A stretch of 11,133 nucleotides of DNA from an uncultured Peptococcaceae bacterium (GTDB lineage Bacteria; Bacillota; Dehalobacteriia; UBA4068). The notes under the pieces were generated by a model. It was given only the letters and a program-made list of their open reading frames with translations. It did not search any database and was not told the DNA's origin. The stretch is taken from the NCBI GenBank assembly GCA_947307285.1, contig CAMZIS010000021.1, positions 1 to 11,133 of the forward strand. The letters are read 5' to 3'. A program made the position numbers and the translations under genes. Of the stretch, positions 1-7,060 are shown in pieces. Every line of letters begins with the position of its first letter. Position 1 is the stretch's first letter.

Positions 1-1
1 C

Positions 2-721
2 CCCAACGGCGCCTGCCTGCAGCTGGGCATCGGCGGCATGCCCAACACCGTGGGCTCCCTCATCGCCCAGTCCGACCTGAAGGACATCGGCGTGAACACG
101 GAAATGTTCGTGGACGCTTTCGTGGATATCGCCGAGGCCGGCATCATCACCGGCAGATGCAAGAACATCGACAAGAACCGTCAGGCCTTCGCCTTCGGCG
201 CGGGCACCAAGAAGATGTACGACTTCCTGGATGACAACCCCCAGTGCATGTCCGTGCCGGTGAACTACACCAACGACATCCGCACCATCTCCGCCCTGGA
301 CAACTACGTTTCCATCAACAACTGCGTGGACCTGGACCTCTACGGCCAGATCAACTCCGAATCCGCCGGTTTCCGCCAGATCTCCGGCGCCGGCGGCCAG
401 CTGGACTTCGTCCTGGGCGCCTACCTCTCCAAGGGCGGCAAGAGCTTCATCTGCTGCTCCTCCACCATGACCGACAAGAAGACCGGCGAGCTGAAGTCCC
501 GCATCGTGCCCACCCTGTCCACCGGCTCCATCGTCACCGACACCCGCGCCAACATCCACTATCTGGTCACCGAATACGGCAAGGTCAACCTGAAGGGCCT
601 GTCCACCTGGAAGAAAGCCGAAAAGATCATCTCCGTGGCCCATCCCAAGTTCCGCGACGAGCTGATCAAGGAAGCCGAAAAGATGAAGATCTGGCGCCGC
701 ACCAACAAGCTGGAGCCCTGA
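2..721 (+). CDS. but: Butyryl-CoA:acetate CoA-transferase-type protein, 3' part (5' end outside window)
   Basis: The frame is open from the left edge, so only the C-terminal 239 residues are present; the ATG at 38 is internal. The product belongs to the acetyl-CoA hydrolase/transferase family (Cat1/Cat2/AbfT/But). The fragment starts in the conserved GIGGMPN stretch (about residues 9-15). It continues through a GVNTEM segment whose Glu (fragment residue 34, codon 101-103) sits, by distance to the C-terminus, where the family's catalytic CoA-thioester glutamate lies. The CoA-binding GAGGQLDF motif follows near residues 116-123. Details such as KNIDKNRQ, AFGAGTKKMYDF and the C-terminal EKMKIWRR resemble gut butyryl-CoA:acetate CoA-transferases as I remember them, more than 4-hydroxybutyrate transferases. 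The expected role is to move CoA from butyryl-CoA to acetate, releasing butyrate in the cytoplasm. It lies 86 bp upstream of thl on the same strand, with no terminator seen between them. Family is certain; exact acyl specificity is inferred. Confidence 0.85.
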   Translation, partial: PNGACLQLGIGGMPNTVGSLIAQSDLKDIGVNTEMFVDAFVDIAEAGIITGRCKNIDKNRQAFAFGAGTKKMYDFLDDNPQCMSVPVNYTNDIRTISALDNYVSINNCVDLDLYGQINSESAGFRQISGAGGQLDFVLGAYLSKGGKSFICCSSTMTDKKTGELKSRIVPTLSTGSIVTDTRANIHYLVTEYGKVNLKGLSTWKKAEKIISVAHPKFRDELIKEAEKMKIWRRTNKLEP

Positions 722-745
722 GCGTCCGTCGTCAGTCCGCACCCG

Positions 746-774
746 TTTCAGTTATAACCGTTTTGTAATATAAA
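746..774 (+). promoter_or_regulatory. Weak candidate promoter upstream of thl
   Basis: The gap between the CoA-transferase gene and thl becomes abruptly AT-rich. It contains TTTCAG (746-751), 17 bp, then TATAAA (769-774), about 33 bp before the thl start. The -10 is good but the -35 matches TTGACA poorly. The palindrome GTTATAAC (751-758) overlaps the spacer and could be an operator or chance. A transcript from here would let thl and the downstream genes be expressed without the CoA-transferase gene. This is inference from composition and spacing only. Confidence 0.25.
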
Positions 775-807
775 CCCAACCATTCAAACCTGAAAGGAGA
801 ACAACTA

Positions 808-1986
808 ATGTCCAGAATCGTTATTGCCGGCGCCTGCCGCACTGCCATCGGTACCATGGGCGGATACTTTTCCGATATCCCCGCCAAGGACCTCGGCACC
901 ATCGTCATCAAAGAAGCCGTTAAGCGCGCCGGGATCAAGCCGGAAGACGTAGACCAGGTCATCATGGGCTGCGTGCTCCAGGCCGGCCAGGGCCAGAACG
1001 TCGCCCGTCAGGCCTCCATCCACGCCGGTCTGCCCATCGAGACTCCGGCCATGACCGTGAACATCCTCTGCGGTTCCGGTCTGGAATGCGTCAACCTGGC
1101 TGCCGACTACATCAAGGCCGGTGAAGCCGACGTCGTCATCGCCGGCGGCATGGAGAACATGACCCGCGCTCCTTACCTGGTCACCCAGGGCCGCTACGGC
1201 TACCGCATGAACAACGCCGTGCTGTACGACAGCATGATCAGCGACGGCCTGCAGGAAAGCTTCCATGATTATCACATGGGCGTCACTGCCGAGAACATCG
1301 CCAAGAAGTACGGCATCACCCGTGAAGAAGTGGACGCTTTCTCCGTTGAGTCCCAGCAGAAGGCCGTTGCCGCTATGGAAGCCGGCCGCTTCGACGAAGA
1401 GATCGTGCCCGTCACCGTCAAGATCAAGAAGGAAATGGTCGAGATCAAGAAGGACCAGGGTCCCCGTCCCGGCACCTCCATGGAAGGTCTTGCCAAGCTG
1501 AAGCCCGCCTTCATCCCGGACGGCATCGTCACCGCCGGCAACGCTTCCGGCATCAACGACGGCGCTGCCGCCGTGGTGGTCATGACCGAAGAAAAGGCCA
1601 AAGAGCTGGGCGTCAAGCCCATGGCTTACTGGGTAGCCGGCGCTCTGGGCGGCGTTGATCCCGCCTACATGGGTCTGGGCCCGGTGCCTGCCTGCCGCAA
1701 GATCTTTGCCAAGACCGGCTGGACCGTGGACGATCTGGACCTGGTCGAAGCCAACGAAGCCTTTGCCGCTCAGGCCATCGGCGTCGATCGCGAGCTGCAT
1801 TGGAACCATGACGTACTGAACGTCAACGGCGGCGCCGTCGCTCTGGGCCATCCCATCGGCGCTTCCGGCTGCCGCATCCTGGTCACCCTGCTGTACGAGA
1901 TGAAGCGCCGCGACGCCAAGAAGGGCCTGGCCACGCTGTGCATCGGCGGCGGCATGGGCGCTGCCTGCGCTGTGGAACGCGACTAA
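808..1986 (+). CDS. thl: Acetyl-CoA acetyltransferase (thiolase)
   Basis: A 392-residue biosynthetic thiolase that condenses two acetyl-CoA into acetoacetyl-CoA, the first step of butyrate synthesis. The nucleophilic cysteine is Cys88 in LCGSGLE. The second-half motifs are complete: EANEAFAAQ, His348 in GGAVALGHPIGASG, and the general acid/base Cys378 in CIGGGMG. These positions match clostridial ThlA. Length is normal for the family and no gap or frameshift is seen. The ATG is preceded by AAAGGAG (793-799) at good spacing, and the protein opens with the typical RIVIAGACRTAIGTMGG. It is the first gene of the core thl-crt-hbd-bcd-etfB-etfA series. The stop is followed at once by a strong hairpin (1997-2022), which may make thl the most abundant message of the cluster. 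Confidence 0.97.
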   Translation: MSRIVIAGACRTAIGTMGGYFSDIPAKDLGTIVIKEAVKRAGIKPEDVDQVIMGCVLQAGQGQNVARQASIHAGLPIETPAMTVNILCGSGLECVNLAADYIKAGEADVVIAGGMENMTRAPYLVTQGRYGYRMNNAVLYDSMISDGLQESFHDYHMGVTAENIAKKYGITREEVDAFSVESQQKAVAAMEAGRFDEEIVPVTVKIKKEMVEIKKDQGPRPGTSMEGLAKLKPAFIPDGIVTAGNASGINDGAAAVVVMTEEKAKELGVKPMAYWVAGALGGVDPAYMGLGPVPACRKIFAKTGWTVDDLDLVEANEAFAAQAIGVDRELHWNHDVLNVNGGAVALGHPIGASGCRILVTLLYEMKRRDAKKGLATLCIGGGMGAACAVERD

Positions 1987-1996
1987 ACTGCACCTA

Positions 1997-2038
1997 CGCC
2001 TCCTCCCTGCGGGGAGGAGGCGCTTCGGGTTTTCTTTC
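1997..2038 (+). terminator. Terminator-like hairpin inside the butyrate operon (thl-crt gap)
   Basis: CGCCTCCTCCC (1997-2007) and GGGAGGAGGCG (2012-2022) form a perfect 11-bp, mostly G:C stem with a TGCG loop (2008-2011). A T-rich but broken tract follows after a short spacer (GGGTTTTCTTT, about 2027-2037). The crt ribosome binding site begins only some 10 bases further on. It starts 11 bp after the thl stop. Because the T-tract is offset and interrupted, partial termination or a 3'-end stabilising/processing role is more likely than full termination. Confidence 0.65.
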
Positions 2039-2061
2039 AGCAAACAAAAGGAGGATCTACC

Positions 2062-2856
2062 ATGGCTTACGTTACCAGCGAAGTTGAAGCTGGGGTAGCG
2101 GTCATCACCATCGACCGTCCTAAGGCGTTGAACGCCCTCAACGAAGAAGTACTCACCGATCTCAAGGCCGCTTTCGACGGTCTGGATCTGGACGCCGTCC
2201 GCTGCGTCGTGCTGACCGGCGCCGGCGATAAATCTTTCGTGGCCGGTGCCGACATCGGCGCCATGGCCAAAATGACCAAGGCTGAAGGCACCGCCTTCGG
2301 TAAGTTCGGCAACGACATCTTCCGCATGATCGAGACCTTCCCGGTGCCCGTCATCGCCGCCATCAACGGTTTTGCTCTGGGCGGCGGCAACGAGCTGGCC
2401 ATGAGCTGCGACATCCGCCTGTGCTCCGACAACGCCGTGTTCGGCCAGCCGGAAGTGGGCCTGGGCATCACCCCCGGCTTCGGCGGCACTCAGCGTCTGG
2501 CCCGCCTGGTCAGCCCCGGCATGGCCAAGCAGCTGATCTACGGCGGCCGCAACATCACCGCCGAGGAAGCTTACCGCATCGGTCTGGTCAACGCCGTCTA
2601 TCCTCAGGAAGAGCTGCTGCCCGCCGCCAAGAAGCTGGCCGGCGGCATCGCCAAGCAGGCTCCCATCGCCGTGCGCAACTGCAAGAAGGCCATCAACGAC
2701 GGTCTGCAGGTGGACATCGACAAGGCTCTGGAGATCGAAGAAGCTCTGTTCGGCGCCTGCTTCGAATCCTGGGATCAGCAGGAGGGCATGGCCAACTTCC
2801 TGCGCAAGAAGGACGACCCCAACAAGGTCAAGGTCGTCGCTTTCCAGAACAAATAA
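2062..2856 (+). CDS. crt: 3-hydroxybutyryl-CoA dehydratase (crotonase)
   Basis: A 264-residue single-domain enoyl-CoA hydratase that dehydrates 3-hydroxybutyryl-CoA to crotonyl-CoA. The crotonase hallmarks are all present. AGADIGAM (61-68) is the first oxyanion-hole segment, and ALGGGNELAMSCD (105-117) carries the second oxyanion Gly108 and catalytic Glu111. QPEVGLGITPGFGGTQRL follows with catalytic Glu131. The 20-residue spacing of the two glutamates equals that of rat mitochondrial crotonase (144/164). Having both acids supports hydratase rather than isomerase or hydrolase activity. The start is set by a strong AAAAGGAGG (2046-2054). The gene is 75 bp downstream of thl and is separated from it by the hairpin at 1997-2022, so its level may depend on read-through. 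No truncation is visible. Confidence 0.96.
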   Translation: MAYVTSEVEAGVAVITIDRPKALNALNEEVLTDLKAAFDGLDLDAVRCVVLTGAGDKSFVAGADIGAMAKMTKAEGTAFGKFGNDIFRMIETFPVPVIAAINGFALGGGNELAMSCDIRLCSDNAVFGQPEVGLGITPGFGGTQRLARLVSPGMAKQLIYGGRNITAEEAYRIGLVNAVYPQEELLPAAKKLAGGIAKQAPIAVRNCKKAINDGLQVDIDKALEIEEALFGACFESWDQQEGMANFLRKKDDPNKVKVVAFQNK

Positions 2857-2871
2857 GCTTTCCCCTTTAAG

Positions 2872-2900
2872 TTTCGGTCCACAAGTTAATTCAATATAAA
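2872..2900 (+). promoter_or_regulatory. Weak candidate promoter upstream of hbd
   Basis: The 70-bp crt-hbd gap is AT-rich and has no hairpin. It contains TTTCGG (2872-2877), a 17-bp spacer and TATAAA (2895-2900), ending 26 bp before the hbd ATG. The -35 half is poor. The arrangement closely repeats the one upstream of thl (TTTCAG, 17 bp, TATAAA), which is the main reason for listing it. An internal hbd promoter is inference only. Confidence 0.2.
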
Positions 2901-2926
2901 AAACAAACAAAACAGGAGGAAAACAC

Positions 2927-3766
2927 ATGAAGGTTTGCATCATCGGCGCCGGCACTATGGGTTCCGGTATCGCCCATGCTTTTGCTCAGGCTGGCGATCA
3001 GTACGAGGTCTTCTCCACCGATATCACCAAGGAATTGGCTGACAAGGGTATCGGCAAAGTTGCCGCCGGCATGGCCAAGCGCGTTGCCAAGGGCAAGATG
3101 GCTCAGGAAGAAATGGACGCCATCCTCGGCCGCATCAAGACCGGCGTGAAGGAAGACTTCATCGCTGACGCTGATCTGGTCATCGAAGCTTCCACCGAAA
3201 ATCCCGAGATCAAGCGCGCCCTGTTCAAGGAAATGGACGAGATGGCCAAGGAAGGCGCTATCCTGGCTTCCAACACCTCCACCCTGTCCATCACCCAGCT
3301 GAACCAGGTCTGCAAGCGGCCCATCATCGGCATGCACTTCTTCAACCCGGCTCCCGTCATGAAGCTGGTCGAAGTCACCGCCGGTCTGAACACCCCCGAT
3401 TCCATGGTGGACGAAGTGATGGCCATCTCCAAGGACCTGGGCAAGAACCCCGTCAAGGTCAACGAGGCCCCTGGCTTCATCGTCAACCGTATGCTGATCC
3501 CCATGATCAACGAAGCCGTCTTCACTCTGGCTGAAGGCGTTGCCTCCGCTGAGGACATCGACAGCGCCATGAAGGACGGCGCCGGCCATCCTATGGGCCC
3601 GCTGCATCTGGCCGACCTCATCGGTCTGGACGTCTGCCTGTTCGTCATGGAAATCCTCTACAACGAGTTCGCCGACAGCAAGTATCGTCCCTGCCCCCTG
3701 CTGACCAAGATGGTCCGCGGCGGCAAGCTGGGCTGCAAGACCGGCGAGGGCTTCTTCAAATATTAA
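2927..3766 (+). CDS. hbd: 3-hydroxybutyryl-CoA dehydrogenase
   Basis: A 279-residue member of the short 3-hydroxyacyl-CoA dehydrogenase family. It reduces acetoacetyl-CoA to 3-hydroxybutyryl-CoA with NAD(P)H. The N-terminal Rossmann fold has GAGTMGSG (7-14). Asp32 at the end of the second strand favours NADH over NADPH, an inference from the family. Active-site residues align in spacing with human HAD: Ser116 in SNTS, His137 in GMHFFNP, Glu149 and Asn187 in NRML. The C-terminal dimerisation domain ends in the usual GGKLGCKTGEGFFKY. The start follows AGGAGG (2914-2919). In many clostridial operons hbd is last; here it sits between crt and bcd. Confidence 0.96.
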   Translation: MKVCIIGAGTMGSGIAHAFAQAGDQYEVFSTDITKELADKGIGKVAAGMAKRVAKGKMAQEEMDAILGRIKTGVKEDFIADADLVIEASTENPEIKRALFKEMDEMAKEGAILASNTSTLSITQLNQVCKRPIIGMHFFNPAPVMKLVEVTAGLNTPDSMVDEVMAISKDLGKNPVKVNEAPGFIVNRMLIPMINEAVFTLAEGVASAEDIDSAMKDGAGHPMGPLHLADLIGLDVCLFVMEILYNEFADSKYRPCPLLTKMVRGGKLGCKTGEGFFKY

Positions 3767-3805
3767 TAAAGTCCGTTAGCGTGGCTTATTTAGGAGGATA
3801 ACAGC

Positions 3806-5005
3806 ATGGATTTTAAACTGGATAAAGAGCATCAGATGCTGCGCAAGCTCTACCGTGAGTTTGCGGAAACCGAAGTCCGTCCCCTCGCCGCCGAAGTGGA
3901 TGAAGAAGAACGTTTCCCCATGGAGACCGTTCAGAAAATGGCCAAGCTGGGCATGATGGGCATCTACTTCCCCAAGGAATACGGCGGCGGCGGCGCTGAC
4001 GTGCTGGCTTACGCCATGGCCGTGGAAGAAATGTCCAAGGTCTGCGGCACCACCGGCGTCATCCTGTCCGGCCACACCTCCCTGTGCGTGGCCCCCATTT
4101 ACGAATTCGGCACCAAGGAACAGAAAGAAAAGTATCTGCCCAAACTGTGCGCGGGCGAATGGATCGGCGCTTTCGGTCTGACCGAACCCGGCGCCGGCAC
4201 CGACGCTCAGGGCCAGCAGACCACTGCCGTGTTTGACGAAGCCACCAACGAGTGGGTCCTGAACGGCAGCAAGATCTTCATCACCAACGCCGGCTACGCC
4301 AACGTCTTCATCATCATCGCCGTCACCGGCAAGAAGCCCGACAAGCGTAACCCGAAGAAGATGATCAAGGTCATCTCCTCCTTCATCGTCGAACGCACCG
4401 ATCCCGGCTTCAGCGTGGGTCTCCACGAAAAGAAGATGGGTATCCGCGGCTCCTCCACCTGCGAGCTGATCTTCCAGGATTGCCGCATCCCCGCCGACCG
4501 TCAGCTGGGCAAGCTGGGCGACGGCTTCAAGATCGCCATGATGACCCTGGACGGCGGCCGTATCGGCATCGCCGCGCAGGCTCTGGGCATCGGCGAAGGC
4601 GCCGTCAACGAGGCCATCAAGTACTCCAAGGAGCGCGTCCAGTTCGGCAAGCGCATCAGCCAGTTCCAGAACACCCAGTTCCAGCTGGCCGATATGGCTA
4701 CCCGCATGCAGGCCGCTCAGTACCTGGTCTACGCCGCCGCCTGCAAGAAGCAGGCCTTCATGGATGCTGAACATGCCGGCGACAAGCCCATCCCCTATTC
4801 CGCCGACGCGGCCATGGCCAAGCTGTTCGCAGCTGAGGCAGCCAGCGACGTGACCCGCAGAGCCGTTCAGATCTTCGGCGGCTACGGCTACACCCGCGAT
4901 TACCCCGTGGAGCGTATGATGCGCGACGCCAAGATCACCGAGATCTACGAAGGCACCAGCGAAGTCATGCGCATGGTCATTTCCGCCAACCTGGGCGTGA
5001 ACTAA
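3806..5005 (+). CDS. bcd: Butyryl-CoA dehydrogenase (short-chain acyl-CoA dehydrogenase)
   Basis: A 399-residue FAD enzyme of the acyl-CoA dehydrogenase fold (all-alpha, beta-barrel, all-alpha). With EtfAB it reduces crotonyl-CoA to butyryl-CoA. Visible landmarks are FGLTEPGAGTDAQGQQTT (123-140, flavin/substrate contacts), KIFITN (156-161), the TLDGGRIGIAAQALGI stretch, FGGYGYTRDYPVERMMRDAKI, and IYEGTSEV with catalytic base Glu382. This glutamate is placed as in Megasphaera Bcd. The protein is roughly 15-20 residues longer than typical Bcd (about 380). The extra length falls mainly in a lysine-rich loop around 174-189 and a segment around 316-330, near the flavin-facing barrel and the helical domain. 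The ribosome binding site AGGAGG (3792-3797) fixes the start. The adjacent etfB and etfA support butyryl-CoA synthesis rather than fatty-acid breakdown. Confidence 0.95.
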   Translation: MDFKLDKEHQMLRKLYREFAETEVRPLAAEVDEEERFPMETVQKMAKLGMMGIYFPKEYGGGGADVLAYAMAVEEMSKVCGTTGVILSGHTSLCVAPIYEFGTKEQKEKYLPKLCAGEWIGAFGLTEPGAGTDAQGQQTTAVFDEATNEWVLNGSKIFITNAGYANVFIIIAVTGKKPDKRNPKKMIKVISSFIVERTDPGFSVGLHEKKMGIRGSSTCELIFQDCRIPADRQLGKLGDGFKIAMMTLDGGRIGIAAQALGIGEGAVNEAIKYSKERVQFGKRISQFQNTQFQLADMATRMQAAQYLVYAAACKKQAFMDAEHAGDKPIPYSADAAMAKLFAAEAASDVTRRAVQIFGGYGYTRDYPVERMMRDAKITEIYEGTSEVMRMVISANLGVN

Positions 5006-5025
5006 GAAGGAGGTATAGAGTAATA

Positions 5026-5826
5026 ATGAAAGCTATCGTATGTGTTAAGCAGGTTCCCGATACCTCCGGTAAGGTAGCAGTCAACCCGGACGGCACTTTG
5101 AACCGTGCCTCCATGCCCACCATCAGCAACCCGGACGACATGAACGCCCTGGAAGCCGCCCTGGCTCTGAAGGACGCCACCGGCTGCAAGGTCGTGGTCG
5201 TTTCCATGGGCCCGCCCCCGGCCGAAGGCATGCTCCACGAAATGCTGGCCATGGGCGCTGACGAGGCCTTCCTGATCAGCGGCCGTGAATTCGGCGGTTC
5301 CGATACCTTTGCCACCTCCCAGATCATCGCCGCCGGCATCCAGGCCATCGGTCTGGACGACGACGACGTGGTGTTCTGCGGCCGTCAGGCCATCGACGGC
5401 GACACCGCCCAGGTCGGCCCGCAGATCGCTGAAAAGCTGGGCCTGCCCCAGGTCAGCTACGTTGCCGAGATCAAGAAGGACGGTAAGGACATCGTTGTGA
5501 AGCGGATGCTGGAAGACGGCTACATGACCATCAAGGTACAGACTCCCTGCCTGCTCACCTGCATCAAGGAACTGAACCAGCCCCGCTACATGAACATCCG
5601 CGGCATCATGGAATCCTATTCCATGCCCTACACCGTACTGGATTACGAAGCTCTCAAAGACAGTCCGCTCATCGAAGCCGACACCATCGGCCTCAAGGGC
5701 TCTCCTACCAACATTCTGACTTCCTTTACCCCGCCTCAGAAGGGCAAAGGCAAGATGCTGGAAGGTGCGGATCAGGAAGCCTGCCATGCCCTGGTCAGCG
5801 AGCTCGCTGAGAAGCACATCATCTGA
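5026..5826 (+). CDS. etfB: Electron transfer flavoprotein, beta subunit
   Basis: A 266-residue EtfB that pairs with EtfA to deliver electrons to Bcd in the cytoplasm. It opens with IVCVKQVPDT and contains CGRQAIDGDTAQVGPQIAE (118-136). I associate this motif with bifurcating Etfs of anaerobes such as Acidaminococcus, in which the beta subunit binds a second FAD instead of AMP. The region around VKRMLEDGYMTIKVQTPCLLT (158-178) fits the EtfB family signature. The likely role is to oxidise NADH and split electrons between crotonyl-CoA (through Bcd) and ferredoxin; bifurcation is inferred from motif and context. Its GAAGGAGGT ribosome binding site (5006-5014) starts directly after the bcd stop, with a slightly long spacing of about 12 bp to the ATG, so expression is probably coupled to bcd. 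Confidence 0.95.
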   Translation: MKAIVCVKQVPDTSGKVAVNPDGTLNRASMPTISNPDDMNALEAALALKDATGCKVVVVSMGPPPAEGMLHEMLAMGADEAFLISGREFGGSDTFATSQIIAAGIQAIGLDDDDVVFCGRQAIDGDTAQVGPQIAEKLGLPQVSYVAEIKKDGKDIVVKRMLEDGYMTIKVQTPCLLTCIKELNQPRYMNIRGIMESYSMPYTVLDYEALKDSPLIEADTIGLKGSPTNILTSFTPPQKGKGKMLEGADQEACHALVSELAEKHII

Positions 5827-5847
5827 TGAGAGAAAGGAGACTGTAAA

Positions 5848-6987
5848 ATGTCTGAATTTGTGAACACCAACCCCGCCGATTTCAAAGGCGTTTGGGTATT
5901 CTGCGAGCAGCGCCAGGGCAAGATGATGCCCACCAGCTTCGAGCTGATCTCCGAAGCCCGCAAGCTCGCCGACGAGCTGGGCGTGGAAGTTTGCGGCCTG
6001 CTGCTGGGCAGCAACGTTGAAGGCATCGCCAAAGAGCTGGGCGGCTACGGCGCGGACAAAGTCTACATCTGCGACGATCCCGCTCTGGAGACCTACACCA
6101 CCGACGCTTACGCCAAGGCTCTGTGCGACGCCGTAGTCGAGAAGAAGCCGGAGATCGTGCTGTTCGGCGCTACCAACATCGGCCGCGACCTGGCGCCCCG
6201 CTGCGCCGCCCGTCTGCACACCGGCCTCACCGCCGACTGCACCCACCTGGATGTCGACATGGACATCTACAAGCAGTTCCTGCGCGACAACTCCACTCTG
6301 CCCGCCGAGCGTATCGACGGTCTGAGCAAGATCAAGGTCAACGGCGAAGACCACAGCGTGGAACGGGACCTGAAGATGACCCGTCCCGCTTTCGGCGGCC
6401 ATCTGATGGCCTCCATCGTCTGCCCCCGTTTCCGTCCCTGCATGTCCACTGTCCGTCCCGGCGTTATGAAGCGCGCCGAATTCGATCAGGCCAAGGCTGA
6501 CGCCTGCGTGGTCGAAAAGCTGGCCGTCAAGATCGGTCCGGAAGATCTGCACACCCAGGTGCTGGAAGTGGTCAAGGCCGCCAAAGAGCTGGTCGACCTC
6601 ACCGGCGCTTCCGTGGTCGTCTCCGTGGGCCGCGGCATCAGCAAGGACGTTGAGACCGGCATCAAGCTGGCCGAAGAACTGGCCTCCGTGCTGGGCGGCG
6701 TCGTCGGCGCCTCCCGTGCCGTGGTCGACTCCGGCTGGATGACCGCCGACCATCAGGTCGGCCAGACCGGCAAGACCGTCCATCCCCACATCTACGTTGC
6801 TCTCGGCATTTCCGGCGCCATCCAGCATCTGGCCGGCATGCAGGATTCCGAGTACATCATCGCCGTCAACAAGAACGATTCCGCCCCCGTGTTCGAAGTG
6901 GCGGACTGGGGCATCTGCGGCGACCTGTTCAAGGTCGTTCCCATGCTCATCGAAGAGTTCAAGGCGGCCTTTGCCAGCAAAGCCTGA
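5848..6987 (+). CDS. etfA: Electron transfer flavoprotein, alpha subunit
   Basis: A 379-residue EtfA, the partner of the EtfB encoded 21 bp upstream. The N-terminal domain (about 14-210) has the usual nucleotide-fold strand VWVFCEQR and FGATNIGRDLAPR (106-118). The C-terminal FAD domain carries SVGRGISK (259-266), GASRAVVDSGW (287-297), GQTGKTVHPHIYVA (305-318) and the family signature GISGAIQHLAGM ending in AVN (341). It is longer than mitochondrial-type EtfA. Part of the excess seems to be a segment near 150-176. No N-terminal ferredoxin-like cluster (CxxCxxC) is present, unlike some clostridial EtfA fusions, so electrons must pass to a separate ferredoxin or flavodoxin. The ribosome binding site is AAAGGAG (5833-5839). 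It is the last gene before the strong terminator at 7010-7044. Confidence 0.96.
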   Translation: MSEFVNTNPADFKGVWVFCEQRQGKMMPTSFELISEARKLADELGVEVCGLLLGSNVEGIAKELGGYGADKVYICDDPALETYTTDAYAKALCDAVVEKKPEIVLFGATNIGRDLAPRCAARLHTGLTADCTHLDVDMDIYKQFLRDNSTLPAERIDGLSKIKVNGEDHSVERDLKMTRPAFGGHLMASIVCPRFRPCMSTVRPGVMKRAEFDQAKADACVVEKLAVKIGPEDLHTQVLEVVKAAKELVDLTGASVVVSVGRGISKDVETGIKLAEELASVLGGVVGASRAVVDSGWMTADHQVGQTGKTVHPHIYVALGISGAIQHLAGMQDSEYIIAVNKNDSAPVFEVADWGICGDLFKVVPMLIEEFKAAFASKA

Positions 6988-7009
6988 GCTTTGTCCGGTA
7001 TCGCATAAG

Positions 7010-7044
7010 AAAAGGAGGAAAGCGCAAGCTTTCCTCCTTTTTTT
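7010..7044 (+). terminator. Rho-independent terminator of the butyrate operon
   Basis: A perfect 14-bp stem pairs 7010-7023 (AAAAGGAGGAAAGC) with 7028-7041 and is capped by a GCAA tetraloop (7024-7027). The run of seven T at 7038-7044 overlaps the stem base. It lies 22 bp after the etfA stop. Read leftward, the stem is followed by TTTTCTTAT, so some bidirectional activity is possible. Confidence 0.93.
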
Positions 7045-7060
7045 CGTTATAACGGCACGG

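Noticed and set aside
2..721. Reading the partial transferase as 4-hydroxybutyrate CoA-transferase
   Set aside because: Same family, but the local motifs and the neighbouring complete acetyl-CoA butyrate pathway fit a butyryl-CoA:acetate enzyme better. Not excluded without the missing half.
743..780. Possible Rex (NADH-sensing) operator upstream of thl
   Set aside because: Rex often controls butyrate genes in clostridia, and the gap contains TTGT and the GTTATAAC palindrome. I could not align it to a TTGTTAA-N4-TTAACAA type site without several mismatches. The hbd gap also failed.
805..2955. Very long open frame on the minus strand opposite thl and crt (about 716 codons)
   Set aside because: It is fully antisense to two enzymes with intact active sites, its translation is low-complexity (Asp/Gly/His/Ala/Val-rich), and it arises from G+C-rich codon bias in the real genes.
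5002..6828. Long minus-strand open frame opposite etfB and etfA (about 608 codons)
   Set aside because: Same cause: antisense shadow of two clear genes, with biased composition and no recognisable domain.
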